A stretch of 64,000 nucleotides of DNA from Pseudomonas frederiksbergensis (GCF_035751725.1 NZ_CP142104.1:2418001-2482000), one strand, 5' to 3'; positions 27,201 through 35,914 are shown, counted from the first letter of the stretch. Notes: generated by a model from the letters alone, not told the origin. Numbers and translations: made by a program.

Positions 27201-28460
27201 GTAGCCGGCCTGGACCCCGGTGATGGTCGCCACCCCGGAATTGAAGCTGATGACAATGCCCGCGTCGTTGGCCGTACCGTCGGAGTTCTCCACGACCACG
27301 CCGGTGGCGATGTTGATGACGCGAACGTTGGTGATCGCCACAGGCGCATCACCGGCGTAGCCGTTGACGAAATCCACCCCAGGTTCGGCCGCGGTGCTGA
27401 AGGCGCTGATCCTGACCACCGCGGTCTTGCCGCTTTGCAATTGCACCACGTCGAAGTTGGCCATCTTCGTATCGAAAACGTCGGTGAAGTCGATGTTCGA
27501 TTCCACGTCCGCTTCGGTCTGGGTCAGGTTGGGAATGGTCATGTCCTGCCGCGCACCGGTGACGAACGAATAACGGATGCCTTCCTGCTCGACGATCATT
27601 TGGTTGTTGGTGCCGAACGTGGTCGGCCCGCCGGCCTGGCTGGTGTTGATGGTGTCGCCGGTATTGATGTTGACCCCGGTGGACTGGTCGGCCGGGTTTT
27701 TACCGGTGGCGATGATGGTGGGGTCGGTGATCCGCAGCACGCCGTCGACCAGCTCGGTGGTCGGATCCGCCGAGGTGTACATCAGGAACAGGTTCTGGCC
27801 GGAAGGGGCGCCCTCCAGGCTGAACTCCAAGTCCTGGCTGGCACCGACGAAGACTTTGTCGAGCAGATTGACCGCGTCGTCCGGGTTGGTGTTATCCGGT
27901 TGGGCGAGCGGTTGGTAGAGCACGGTCCAGATCTTGCCGCCGGTGGCGGTTTCGTCGATGTACGCGGCGAAGACAATCGCACCGTTTGGCCCGCCGGCCC
28001 GGCCGAGGACGATATTGTCATTGGTGTCGGTGTACAGCAGGATGCTGGTGCCATCGAGGGTGTCCAAGCCACTGTCGACCCCATCGAGCGGGGCGCCATC
28101 GCTGCCAACAAAGCTGATGCCGGTTACGAGTGCTCCAGGGGCGGCGTTGATCGTAAAGGCATCGCTGCCGGTATCGCCCACCGCGCCGGTATAGCCACTC
28201 AGGGCGGCGCCGGTCGCCGTTCCAGCGCCCAGCGCGGTCAAGCGGCTGGCGAAGGACGAGGGCAGGGATGTCGCCAGGATGTCGTTGTCGTCGGCGTCTC
28301 CCGCCGGGGCGGGCGTGGCGGTGGCGTTCTGCAGGTTGGCGGTTTCGTCCAGGGTGACGTTCACGCCGGTTGCCACGACGCCGAGGTCGTCGGTGGCGCT
28401 TGCCGCGTCTAGCGAGGTCGGATCACTCAGCAGTGATGAGTCTTGCTCGCGAATAGTCAT
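24282..28460 (-). CDS. Large repeat protein, probable type I secreted adhesin (DUF5801-like repeats)
   Basis: 1392 aa, acidic, with almost no Cys. Starts MTIREQDSSLLSDPTS with no Sec signal. The middle (about residues 475-940) has three tandem 154-aa repeats, each running from FEDDGPS(I/V)STTGT through TVDETVLAT, GEAVNLSLNG, VVEGRTA and ITDKDGDS-type Ca-binding-like turns, as in DUF5801/T1SS-143 proteins. The C-terminus is a domain ending with hydrophobic strands (TLVGVDLLSSDVVLGAA), fitting an uncleaved type I signal. No RTX nonapeptide array or LapG-type retention module was recognised. Likely exported by the neighbouring ABC system; adhesive function is inferred. Confidence 0.8.
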   Translation of the reverse strand: MTIREQDSSLLSDPTSLDAASATDDLGVVATGVNVTLDETANLQNATATPAPAGDADDNDILATSLPSSFASRLTALGAGTATGAALSGYTGAVGDTGSDAFTINAAPGALVTGISFVGSDGAPLDGVDSGLDTLDGTSILLYTDTNDNIVLGRAGGPNGAIVFAAYIDETATGGKIWTVLYQPLAQPDNTNPDDAVNLLDKVFVGASQDLEFSLEGAPSGQNLFLMYTSADPTTELVDGVLRITDPTIIATGKNPADQSTGVNINTGDTINTSQAGGPTTFGTNNQMIVEQEGIRYSFVTGARQDMTIPNLTQTEADVESNIDFTDVFDTKMANFDVVQLQSGKTAVVRISAFSTAAEPGVDFVNGYAGDAPVAITNVRVINIATGVVVENSDGTANDAGIVISFNSGVATITGVQAGYQIEYTTTADHNRVLIENGAALDAKGNNHADFDIGGFTLVQASVAKTEIGSKIIFEDDGPSISTTGTEPTLAVDETVLATNATQSFAANFVSAFGADGAGTLTYALSVVAGASGLTDTATGEAVNLSLNGTVVEGRTATTNELVFSVSVASNGEVTLDQLRAVVHPDTTDPDDATTLTSDDLVKLTATKTDGDGDSVQATLDIGQNLSFEDDGPSISTTGTVPTLTVDETVLATDATQNYAANFNSSYGADGAGTLTYALGVVAGASGLTDTATGEAVNLSLNGTVVEGRTAVSDALVFTVSVATNGDVTLDQVRAVVHPDASNPDDAVTLTSDNLVTLTATITDKDGDSTQSTLNIGQNLSFEDDGPSVSTTGTEPTLTVDETVLATDATQNFAANFLSAYGADDAGTLTYALGVVAGPSGMTDTATGEAVNLSLNGNVVEGRTAITNLLAFTVSVATNGDVTLDQIRALVHPDPTNPDDAKSLSSDSLVTLTAIKTDKDGDSAQATLNIGQNLVFEDDGPSLAFGNLVGTGSVLPQYGFWNHSTGADGLGATGLDITLVNGQFTLVRPDNTTTTGTGTLTEQAPSPDGNGAYQFAGTLTGDFDNNAATADTAVDYTLTAYADGSYALDLVQGFSSTIVRSSADGALSAGGPDSVRTLLIPDTDNPAIPSASEEIVFFSAKALASPTDILAGIGIGLADPTEAALQTTPLPSYIDPAAMNVSTSGIGVANNLLQGDNLAAIGAADESFVINPESLVTGMKIFIDNSVAGYNTATEDLYFRIYYEDGTFSNLIEVNTLTPEAGGQVSFEVEREGSVMIDAVQLTMARGAIKIPVIQFIQETENLASDVQLSFNATLTDKDGDTATSAFDANLFADTPDDPLYNYTLAGTGGERDAFNIDLSFTEDTYQVTGFDVSLDLRDTLVLNGDQGAVVQSIDNGGADSIVTVAETGGQITTITLVGVDLLSSDVVLGAA
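25641..27026 (-). repeat. Three tandem 462-bp coding repeats
   Basis: The anchor (G)CCGTCGTCCTCGAA recurs at 25641, 26103, 26565 and 27027, always 462 bp apart, giving three in-frame 154-codon units. They are homologous but not identical, so they are old enough to have diverged. Confidence 0.85.
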
Positions 28461-28766
28461 GACTTTCTCCAGAGCATGCGGTCATCAAGGCCTGACCGTT
28501 GACCATTGACCGCAACTATGGATATGCACGGGGTGATTGCGCATCGGCCGATACTCCCAGGCGGCATGGGAGTTTCGGACTAGTCGGCCCTCGCTTGGTC
28601 GCTCGCGCCCAGCGCCCCGTCAATACGGGTCCGAACGCCTGCGATGGCGAAAAATCGGAACTTACCCTTCGCCAGCGCGATCATTTTCCTTGGCGTCAAC
28701 CCACGCGCCCTGCCAGTCAATTCTCTTGGAAATGACCGACAGGGCGCTGAACGATAAGGAGCTGTC
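28461..28766. promoter_or_regulatory. Divergent promoter region, adhesin and DUF2231 genes
   Basis: 306 bp without a gene. It must hold the promoter of the large repeat protein and that of the DUF2231 operon. A hairpin ACTCCCA/TGGGAGT lies at 28553-28573. No recognisable -35/-10 pair stands out. AAGGAGCTGTC is a good ribosome site for the gene at 28767. Confidence 0.5.
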
Positions 28767-29195
28767 ATGACCGTTACCGCCCATCCTATCTACCGAAGCA
28801 CGCCGGGGCCGCTCCATGCGGTCCTGCTTGCCGGCACGGTTCCGCTGTTTCTCGGGGGCCTGCTCAGCGACATCGCTTACTACAAGACCTACCAGATCCA
28901 GTGGAGCAATTTCGCCTCCTGGCTGATTGCCGGCGGGCTGCTGTTTTGTGGGCTGGCGTTGTTGTTCGCGTTGGTCAACCTGATCCGCGCGAACCACAAG
29001 GCCGGGCGTCCGGTAGGCTATTTCCTGCTGTTGCTCGCCACCTGGGTGCTGGGGCTGATCAACGCTTTCGAGCACGCCAAGGATGCCTGGGCCAGCATGC
29101 CCCAGGGCCTGGCGCTGTCCGTCGTCGTGACCCTGCTGGCCTGCGTGGCGGCCTGGGTCGGGCTGACCAACCTGCGTTCGGGAGGTGAGCAATGA
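28767..29195 (+). CDS. DUF2231 membrane protein
   Basis: 142 aa with four hydrophobic segments (about 22-42, 50-70, 85-102, 115-135). It begins with the DUF2231 pattern HPIYRSTPGPLHAVLLAGTVPLFLGGLLSD. ATG overlaps by ATGA with the next gene, a periplasmic or lipoprotein sugar dehydrogenase, the usual partner of this family. Possibly a membrane anchor or electron-transfer helper (inference). Good AAGGAG before the start. Confidence 0.85.
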   Translation: MTVTAHPIYRSTPGPLHAVLLAGTVPLFLGGLLSDIAYYKTYQIQWSNFASWLIAGGLLFCGLALLFALVNLIRANHKAGRPVGYFLLLLATWVLGLINAFEHAKDAWASMPQGLALSVVVTLLACVAAWVGLTNLRSGGEQ

Positions 29196-30484
29196 AACCT
29201 CGCATCGCATTGACGGCCCTGAGCATGGCCTTGCTGTTGAGCGCCTGCGGAGGCGAAGGGGACACCACGCAAGCGCGCGGCCCGGATCCGAAGTTGCCCG
29301 AGCCCCAGCGTGGCCTGTTGCCGAGCATGAAAATCGCCGAGCCGGTGCCTTGGGGTGAGCAGAAGCCGACCGTGCCGCAAGGCTACGAGATCACTGCCAT
29401 CGCCACCGACCTGAAGATCCCGCGCCAGACCCTGGTCCTGCCCAACGGCGATATCCTCGTGGCGGAGGGCCGTGGCGGAAACGCCGCGAAGCTCAAGCCC
29501 AAGGACGTGATCGCTAGCGTTATCAAGGCCAAGGGCAACACCCAGGTCAAGGGCGGCAACCGCCTGACGCTGCTGCGTGACGCCGATGGCGATGGCACTT
29601 ACGAGCTGAAGACTGTCTTTGCCGAAAACCTCAACGCGCCCTATGGCCTGGCGTTTGCCGACGGCAAGCTGTACGTGGCGAACCAGGACGCGCTGGTTCG
29701 CTTCGATTATCAGGACGGCCAGACCAAGGCCAGCGGGGCGCCCGTCAAGGTCACTGATTTGCCCTCGGCGATCAACCATCACTGGACCAAGGCGCTGGCC
29801 ATCAGCCCCGACGGGCGCTCGCTGTACGTCGGTATCGGTTCCAACAGCAACGTCACCGAGCGGGGCATGGAAGTCGAGATCGACCGGGCCATGGTCTGGC
29901 AGATCGACGCCGAGACGGGCGCCCACAAGCCTTACGCGACCGGCCTGCGCAACCCGACGGCGCTCAAGGTCGAGCCAGGCTCCGGGCAGCTATGGGCGGT
30001 GGTCAACGAACGGGACGAGTTGGGGCCGGACCTGGTGCCGGACTACCTGACTTCGGTGCGCGAAGGCGCGTTCTACGGTTGGCCCTATAGCTATTGGGGC
30101 CAGAACGTCGACCCACGGGCGCAGCCGCAAGATCCGCAAAAAGTCGCTGCCGCGGTCAAGCCCGACTACAGCCTGGGCTCCCACGTCGCCGCCCTGGGTG
30201 TCGATTTTTCCATTCCGGCCATGGGCGAAAAGTTCGCCGAAGGCGCGTTTGTGGGCGAGCACGGCAGTTGGAACCGTGACCAGCCGGTGGGCTACAAAGT
30301 GATCTTCGTGCCGTTCAGCAACGGTCGGCCCACGGGTGAGCCGGTTGATTTCGCGACCGGGTTCCGCGGTTCCGATGGCAAGACCCGAGGCCGGCCGGTG
30401 GGCGTGACCGTCGATCCTCGGGGGGCCTTGATCATTGCCGATGACCTGGCGAACACGGTGTGGCGGGTAACGCGCAAGCCGTGA
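29192..30484 (+). CDS. Sorbosone dehydrogenase-like PQQ beta-propeller lipoprotein
   Basis: 430 aa. A lipoprotein signal (MALLLSACGGE, lipobox LLSAC) precedes a six-bladed propeller of the GDH/sorbosone type: LPNGDILVAEGRGG, YGLAFADGKLYVAN, NHHWTKALAISPDGRSLYV, GLRNPTALKVEP, GEHGSWNRDQPVGYKV and a final IIADDLANTVWRV. Members oxidise aldose or aldehyde sugars with PQQ in the periplasm. It overlaps the DUF2231 gene and is followed by a hairpin. Confidence 0.88.
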   Translation: MKPRIALTALSMALLLSACGGEGDTTQARGPDPKLPEPQRGLLPSMKIAEPVPWGEQKPTVPQGYEITAIATDLKIPRQTLVLPNGDILVAEGRGGNAAKLKPKDVIASVIKAKGNTQVKGGNRLTLLRDADGDGTYELKTVFAENLNAPYGLAFADGKLYVANQDALVRFDYQDGQTKASGAPVKVTDLPSAINHHWTKALAISPDGRSLYVGIGSNSNVTERGMEVEIDRAMVWQIDAETGAHKPYATGLRNPTALKVEPGSGQLWAVVNERDELGPDLVPDYLTSVREGAFYGWPYSYWGQNVDPRAQPQDPQKVAAAVKPDYSLGSHVAALGVDFSIPAMGEKFAEGAFVGEHGSWNRDQPVGYKVIFVPFSNGRPTGEPVDFATGFRGSDGKTRGRPVGVTVDPRGALIIADDLANTVWRVTRKP

Positions 30485-30490
30485 ACTTCA

Positions 30491-30518
30491 AGCCCGGGAC
30501 GCATCGTTGTCCCGGGCT
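30491..30518 (+). terminator. Hairpin terminator after the sorbosone dehydrogenase gene
   Basis: AGCCCGGGAC and GTCCCGGGCT form a perfect 10-bp stem with an eight-base loop. There is no strong T run, so termination may be partial. Confidence 0.55.
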
Positions 30519-30668
30519 ACCGCGCTGGTTCTGCAGTTTCGCGCAAGATCCCGACAGTCACCGCAACCTCACGAAAGCCCGATCTCCTTCATTGCGCGAC
30601 AGTAAAGCCGTCAATCACGACAGCGCGCCGGCGAATACCTCGTCGGCCTGTCAATGAGGAGAACCACC

Positions 30669-31433
30669 ATGAGCGATATCAAACACAGCATTCCCAAAGA
30701 AGTAGAAGGCAAGGTCGCGCTGGTTACCGGCGCCGCCAGCGGCATCGGCAAGGCCATTTCCCTGTTGTTGCACGCCCGTGGCGCCAAGGTCATCGCCGAG
30801 GACATCAACCCTGCCGTCAACGAACTGGCCCGTCCGGGGCTGGTGCCGCTGGTGGCCGACATCACCGAGGACGGCGCCGCCGAGCGTGCGGTGGGGCTGG
30901 CGGTGGAGCAGTTCGGCCGGCTGGACATCCTGGTCAACAACGCGGGCATCATCATCAACAAGTTGGTGGTCGACATGACCCGCCAGGATTGGGAGCGCAT
31001 CCAGGCCGTGAACGCCACCGCCGCGTTCCTGCATTCACGCGAAGCCGTCAAGGCGATGATCCCCAACAAAGCCGGGGCCATCGTCAACATCGCCTCCTAC
31101 GCGTCCTATTTCGCGTTCCCGACCATCGCCGCCTACACCGCGTCCAAGGGCGCCCTGGCGCAACTGACGCGTACGTTGGCGTTGGAAGTCATCGAGCATG
31201 GCATCCGCGTCAATGCTGTCGGCGTCGGCGATGTGGTCACCAATATCCTCAATGACGTGGTCGAGGATGGCCCCGCGTTTCTCGCCCAGCACGGTGAAGC
31301 CGCGCCCATCGGCCGGGCCGCGCAACCGGAGGAAATCGCCGAGGTGGTCGCCTTCCTGGCGTCGGACCGTGCCAGTTTCATGGTCGGTTCGGTGGTCATG
31401 GCGGATGGCGGCATGACGGTCACCGCAGGTTGA
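30669..31433 (+). CDS. SDR-family oxidoreductase (FabG-like)
   Basis: About 254 aa classical SDR. Cofactor motif TGAASGIGKA, structural NNAG, catalytic Ser in NIASYASYFAF and YTASK (Tyr-x3-Lys). The C-terminal GSVVMADGGMTVTAG is typical. ATG 30669 has AGGAGAACCACC; an in-frame ATG 15 bp upstream lacks such spacing. Its end lies 20 bp before the next SDR, so they form an operon. Substrate unknown. Confidence 0.88.
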   Translation: MSDIKHSIPKEVEGKVALVTGAASGIGKAISLLLHARGAKVIAEDINPAVNELARPGLVPLVADITEDGAAERAVGLAVEQFGRLDILVNNAGIIINKLVVDMTRQDWERIQAVNATAAFLHSREAVKAMIPNKAGAIVNIASYASYFAFPTIAAYTASKGALAQLTRTLALEVIEHGIRVNAVGVGDVVTNILNDVVEDGPAFLAQHGEAAPIGRAAQPEEIAEVVAFLASDRASFMVGSVVMADGGMTVTAG

Positions 31434-31453
31434 ACTCACGAAGGAGAACTGTC

Positions 31454-32293
31454 ATGAACAACCCAAGAACCTGGTTGGTGACCGGCTGCTCCACTGGCTT
31501 TGGCCGCTACATTGCCGAGCATCTGCTCAAGCAGGGTGAGCGCGTGGTGGTCACGGCTCGCAAGATTGAACAGGTGGAGGATCTGGCCCGCCTTGGCGAA
31601 GCCCTGGTGCTGCCGCTGGACGTCACTGATCCGCAGCAGGCCCGCGATGTGGTGGCGGCAAGCGAGCGGGTCTTCGGCGCGGTCGATGTGCTGGTCAACA
31701 ACGCCGGTATCGGCTATTTCGCCGCCGTCGAGGAAACCGATCCACGGGCGGCGCGTCGGCTCCTGGAGGTCAACCTGTTCGGCACCGCCGGCATGATCCA
31801 CGCGGTGCTGCCAGGCATGCGCCAGCGGCGGCGGGGAACGATCGTCAACCTGACGTCCATAGGCGGGCTCGCCGGCTTTCCTGCGGTGGGTTACTACTGC
31901 GCGAGCAAGTTCGCGGTGGAAGGTCTCAGTGACGCCCTGCGCGCCGAAGTCGAGCCGCTGGGCATTCGCGTCATGACCGTCGAGCCCAGTGCGTTTCGCA
32001 CCGAATGGGCCGGCTCGGCGGACGAGGTCCGCGAGCCGATCGACGACTACGACGCCACCGCTGGCGCTGCACGGCGCGCCTATCACGCCTCGATCGGCCA
32101 ACAGGAAGGCGACCCGGCCCGTGCGGCTGCGGCGATCTACGCGGCGGTCAATGCCGAGCAACCACCGCAGCGGTTGTTGTTGGGCAACCGGGCGTTCGAG
32201 GTGGCGATGGCGAAGCTGTCCGCCATGCAGGTGGAGTTCCGCGCCTGGGAGGCGACAGCCCGTGGGGCTGATTTTCCGGATCCCGACCGTTGA
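31454..32293 (+). CDS. SDR-family oxidoreductase (retinol-dehydrogenase-like)
   Basis: About 279 aa. TGCSTGFGRY, LVNNAGIGYF, NLTSIGGLAGFPAVGYYCASK with catalytic Ser, Tyr and Lys, and GIRVMTVEPSAFRTEW. This is the longer 'classical' type often annotated oxidoreductase/SDR for steroids or aldehydes. ATG 31454 follows AAGGAGAACTGTC. Second gene of the two-SDR operon. Confidence 0.88.
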   Translation: MNNPRTWLVTGCSTGFGRYIAEHLLKQGERVVVTARKIEQVEDLARLGEALVLPLDVTDPQQARDVVAASERVFGAVDVLVNNAGIGYFAAVEETDPRAARRLLEVNLFGTAGMIHAVLPGMRQRRRGTIVNLTSIGGLAGFPAVGYYCASKFAVEGLSDALRAEVEPLGIRVMTVEPSAFRTEWAGSADEVREPIDDYDATAGAARRAYHASIGQQEGDPARAAAAIYAAVNAEQPPQRLLLGNRAFEVAMAKLSAMQVEFRAWEATARGADFPDPDR

Positions 32294-32300
32294 AAGTCTG

Positions 32301-32328
32301 ACCGGCGCCCGTTGTGCAGGGCGCCGGT
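32301..32328. terminator. Hairpin between the SDR gene and the convergent endonuclease gene
   Basis: ACCGGCGCCC and GGGCGCCGGT form a perfect 10-bp stem with an eight-base loop. It can serve both convergent genes. T runs are short. Confidence 0.6.
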
Positions 32329-32336
32329 TGGCCCGC

Positions 32337-33287
32337 TTAGAGACGGATATCCTCCGGACCTCGGATGGGGGCTTCGATCCGTGTCCCCGTCAACCGCTCC
32401 TCATTCGAAAAACCATCGTAATCGGCAAGATCACCAAAACGGACACCCGTCAGCGCTTCGATCTGAACGACGCTGTGTCGGTAGGTCTTGAGCGCTCCGA
32501 AGATGAGTTCCAGTTTTCCCAGTTCTCGGCGCTGATCGATCATATACGCGCTGGCCGAGGGCTTGCCGTCATCACCCAGGAATGCCACGACTTTCCAAAA
32601 TGCGGTGGGAATCCGCACGCCCCTGTAGGTCGGGTCGTCCTCTCGCAGCAGCGGTCCGGTGAACACCGTGGCCCTGGCTTGCCACCGCCGGGTGTTGTCG
32701 AGAATGTAGTCCTCGAGCTCAAGCCAGGTTTTCTGATTGAAGGCCGCCATTTGTGGCGAGCAGTTGGTGAAGTGGAACGTGTCGGCATTCGCCGTGTGGG
32801 CGTCCGGCCCCCAGTTGGGATCCTGGCGCCTCACCAGATGGCCGCGATCGAGCAGGTTGTCGGCATAGAGGGCTTCTCCAAGCTGCGCATCGCTGGGTAG
32901 CCGACCGTCATATGCCCAGGCATCACGCCCGCGATCCACCTCGACGCTGCCGGCCCCGTCAATATTCACACCGACGACGAGCGCCAGTCGCCGACGCCGC
33001 GACATCGTGATCGAAAAGTGCGTGTAATCGAGGCGGTTCTCGATGTTGCCGGTCGGGTAGGCGTCCTCTGCCTGGGCTGCTTCCAGGCTTGGCCAGGGCA
33101 CGGTGAAATCGCCAAGGAAGTCATTGCGGTATCCCTTGCGATTTTCCAACTGCGACGCAGGCGTGATCCTCGGGCTTGCGGGCTGGCGCAGGGAATCGCC
33201 TTGCGACCGCAAGGATTGAACGAGCGGTCGCAGATCCGCAAGCCTTGGACGATGGGACAGATTCAACGGTTGTCCTGATGGCGGCAT
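32337..33287 (-). CDS. DNA/RNA non-specific endonuclease (beta-beta-alpha metal, DRGH type)
   Basis: About 316 aa. The catalytic motif DRGHLVRRQDPNWG places the general-base His in LLDRGH, followed by the metal-binding Asn in TFHFTNCSPQMAAFNQKTW, as in Serratia nuclease/NUC1. The usual downstream fold is present (VFTGPLL, RIPTAFWKVVAF). No Sec signal is evident, so it may be intracellular or exported by another route. ATG 33287 has GAGGAAGCGCC upstream. No neighbouring immunity candidate, and the N-terminus shows no toxin-delivery domain. Confidence 0.85.
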   Translation of the reverse strand: MPPSGQPLNLSHRPRLADLRPLVQSLRSQGDSLRQPASPRITPASQLENRKGYRNDFLGDFTVPWPSLEAAQAEDAYPTGNIENRLDYTHFSITMSRRRRLALVVGVNIDGAGSVEVDRGRDAWAYDGRLPSDAQLGEALYADNLLDRGHLVRRQDPNWGPDAHTANADTFHFTNCSPQMAAFNQKTWLELEDYILDNTRRWQARATVFTGPLLREDDPTYRGVRIPTAFWKVVAFLGDDGKPSASAYMIDQRRELGKLELIFGALKTYRHSVVQIEALTGVRFGDLADYDGFSNEERLTGTRIEAPIRGPEDIRL

Positions 33288-33404
33288 GGCGCTTCCTCGC
33301 TGGGCTGGCAAAAATCGTGACTGTGCAGCGTTTGTTGCGAGTCATGATGCTGTCGCTCCGATGAACGTTTAATGACCCTGCCACCCATGGAAGCCGGCAT
33401 GCCT

Positions 33405-34754
33405 TCAGAACGGTCCCAGTGTGAGCGGGTACTGGATGACGATGTACAGCCTGTCGATGTCATCGCCGGCCTGGGCGTCGTTGGCGCGGTGGGTGACGTG
33501 GGACACCTGCAGCGACAGGTCCTTGGCCGGGCCTGACGGCACGATATAGCGCAGGTCCAGGTCGCGCTCCCAATGCCGGCCACCGTCTCCCTGCTGCGGG
33601 CTGTAGGTGCCGGTGTCGTTGTCGAACGGGTTGTAGGCACCGTCACGGGGAGCGTGACTGCCGTCTATGCCGCTTCCTGTTACGTAGCGCGCCATGAAAC
33701 TGAGGCCGGGAATGCCCACGGCGCCCAGGTCGAGATCGTAGCGGGCTTGCCAGGAGTGCTCGCCCGGGCCATTGAAGTCGGCATATTTGATTGAGTTGGC
33801 CAGATAGATGGAGTCGCCACCGACGAAATCGAAAGGCGTGTCGCCATGGACTTTCTGATAGGCCAGGGTGAACGCCTGGGCTTGGAGCCGGTATTTTCCC
33901 GACAGGCTGAACGCAGTGTTGTCGAGAGCCCCCGCAATGGCCTGGCCGTGGTCGCGGGTGTAATAGAAGTTGCCGTCGAGAAACAGGCTGCCGGCGGTCG
34001 CGTGCAGATTGCCGTAATACTGGCGCCAGGTGTCGCTCAGTTCGGAAGCATAGAGGGCGCCGCCCAGCTTGCGGCCGCTGAACAGATCGGCGCCGATAAA
34101 GTCGATGTGGCCGTGGCGGGTGGTCGCGCCGTAGCCGGAAAAATCGCCCTTGGCGGTGGATGCATCCTGATTCTTGAATGCACTGAAGTGACCGGCCTGC
34201 AGATCGACCTCGTCGATTTCGCGACTGCTGAGCAGGACGCCGCTGGCGTATTCCGGTTGCAGACGTTTGTCCGCGGTGTCGAATACCGGCGTTTCCACGG
34301 TCATTTCGCCCAGCGCCAGGGTGGTTCGCGACGCGTTGAATTTCAGCGCGCCACCGGCACTGGAATATTGGTCCTCGCCGTGGCCGTCACTGTCCAGCGG
34401 CAGCAATCCCGTCCCGGCGTGGCCCCTGCCACCGTCCAGTTTCAACCCGAGGAAGCCATGGGCGTCGAGGCCTACGCCAAAGGAGCCGGGGGTGAAGCCG
34501 GACTCGAACGTGGCAATGAACCCTTGCGCCCATTCCTGCTTGTAGCTTTTGCCCGCCGAGGTAGGGGAGCGGTAGTCATTGTTGAGGTAGAAGTTACGGC
34601 TCAGCACTTCCAGCGATGCCCCTTGCGCGAAGCCGGGCGTGGTGGGCGCCGCCAGTGCCGGGGCATTTCCTGCCAGCAAGGCGAGGAGCCAGAGTGGCTT
34701 CAGCGGGGCCGTTCCTTGTCCGTGGGCGATCAGGTTTTTCATTGCAGGCGACAT
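33405..34754 (-). CDS. OprD-family outer-membrane porin
   Basis: About 449 aa. A signal peptide (LKPLWLLALLAGNAPALA) precedes the OprD N-terminus FAQGASLEVLSRNFYLNNDY and a 18-strand-like beta pattern, ending VIQYPLTLGPF with the terminal Phe required for assembly. Other landmarks are LPLDSDGHG, AYQKVHGDTPFDFVGGDS and SWQARYDLDLGAVGIPGLSF. These porins take up amino acids, small peptides or aromatic acids; the substrate is not readable. Start could be ATG 34754 or ATG 34742; neither has a strong ribosome site. Confidence 0.88.
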   Translation of the reverse strand: MSPAMKNLIAHGQGTAPLKPLWLLALLAGNAPALAAPTTPGFAQGASLEVLSRNFYLNNDYRSPTSAGKSYKQEWAQGFIATFESGFTPGSFGVGLDAHGFLGLKLDGGRGHAGTGLLPLDSDGHGEDQYSSAGGALKFNASRTTLALGEMTVETPVFDTADKRLQPEYASGVLLSSREIDEVDLQAGHFSAFKNQDASTAKGDFSGYGATTRHGHIDFIGADLFSGRKLGGALYASELSDTWRQYYGNLHATAGSLFLDGNFYYTRDHGQAIAGALDNTAFSLSGKYRLQAQAFTLAYQKVHGDTPFDFVGGDSIYLANSIKYADFNGPGEHSWQARYDLDLGAVGIPGLSFMARYVTGSGIDGSHAPRDGAYNPFDNDTGTYSPQQGDGGRHWERDLDLRYIVPSGPAKDLSLQVSHVTHRANDAQAGDDIDRLYIVIQYPLTLGPF

Positions 34755-35137
34755 GCGGCAGTTCCAGGTCAAAAAGTGTGGCGAGAGGGTGCGCGCAATC
34801 CTCCAGGCTGGGCGTCCTGGCGGTGCTGGGCGATGGATGGGCCATGACATGAATTCCGTGCCGGCGAAAAGCGCGCCGGCGTACCGTGCACGGGTCGGCG
34901 CCTCCCGCTTTGGAAGGTCTGAACAGAGCGACCATTCTTGGTGACGCTGCGCGCGGGTGCGAGTTAAACGTTGTTAATTACGAGCCGATAATCGAGTGAA
35001 CGCCTGATTTGACACGGCGGTCATACGATCAACGGGCCCGACAGCACTCCAGAAAGCCGGGCCCGTGCCGACTCAAGAGGGATTGCCTATAGTTTCTGCG
35101 TCACAGGGACGCCCGCTGCCGCGACGGAACACAGATC
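34755..35137. promoter_or_regulatory. Divergent region between porin and EAL genes
   Basis: About 380 bp without a gene. ACGGGCCCG (35032-35040) and CGGGCCCGT (35058-35066) form a perfect 9-bp stem about 70 bp before the EAL gene. A TTAATTACG-type AT-rich stretch around 34975 may contain a promoter. Nothing else is recognised. Confidence 0.4.
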
Positions 35138-35914
35138 ATGACCCAATCTTCTCATCCGAATTTCAAATCCCTTGGCTGCGCCGAGTGTCGCGACCGTGAA
35201 GCGCTGGGGTTCGATTTCACCATGGCCTTCCAACCGATCTTCAATGTCCGCACGCGCCAGGCGTTTGCGTATGAGGCGTTGGTCCGCGGCGTGAATGGCG
35301 AGTCGGCCGGCCATATCCTTGGGCTGGTGAATGACAGCAATCGCTATCGGTTCGACCAGGCCTGTCGAGTGAAAGCCATCGAAGAAGCCGCAAGGCTGGG
35401 TATGCTGGACATTCCCGGCTGCCTGCTCAGCATCAATTTCCTCCCCAACGCTGTGTACCGGGCCGAGACCTGCATCCGCGCGACTTTGGAGGCCGCGCGG
35501 AACACCAACTTTCCGCCAGACAGGCTGATGTTCGAAGTGACGGAAGGCGAGCGGGTCGACGACCCTGATCACTTGAAGTCGATTTTCCTGGAATACGAGC
35601 GCCAGGGCTTCACCACCGCCATCGATGATTTCGGATCCGGTTACTCGGGGCTCAACCTGCTGGCGATGTTCCAGCCCCAGGTACTGAAAATCGACATGGC
35701 GCTGACCCGAGGCATCGACCACGACCGGGTCAAGCGGGCCATCGTGGAAGGGATCATCCTGGTCGCCAACCGCCTGGGGATCACCGTCATTGCCGAGGGC
35801 GTCGAGACGCGTGAGGAAAGCGCCACGCTGCTGGCGATGGGCATCGAACTGATGCAGGGATTCCTGTTTGCGCGGCCTGAGGTCGGCCGGCTTGCGGTCG
35901 GAAGTTTTGATTAA
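35138..35914 (+). CDS. EAL-domain cyclic-di-GMP phosphodiesterase
   Basis: 258 aa, essentially a stand-alone EAL domain (residues 25-255). Catalytic residues are all present: EALVRG, NFLPN, FEVTEGE, IDDFGSGYS, LKIDM and AEGVET. It should hydrolyse c-di-GMP to pGpG. The N-terminus has CAEC just ahead of the barrel, a possible metal or redox site seen in related Pseudomonas proteins (inference). No membrane segment. Single-gene unit. Confidence 0.9.
   Translation: MTQSSHPNFKSLGCAECRDREALGFDFTMAFQPIFNVRTRQAFAYEALVRGVNGESAGHILGLVNDSNRYRFDQACRVKAIEEAARLGMLDIPGCLLSINFLPNAVYRAETCIRATLEAARNTNFPPDRLMFEVTEGERVDDPDHLKSIFLEYERQGFTTAIDDFGSGYSGLNLLAMFQPQVLKIDMALTRGIDHDRVKRAIVEGIILVANRLGITVIAEGVETREESATLLAMGIELMQGFLFARPEVGRLAVGSFD

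Noticed and set aside
25572..28412. Long plus-strand frames opposite the large repeat protein
   Set aside because: Shadows of the 462-bp coding repeats; they repeat with the same period and have no start context.
32337..33287. DRGH endonuclease as a contact-dependent toxin
   Set aside because: No carrier domain, secretion motif or overlapping immunity-type gene is visible; better described as a plain nuclease.
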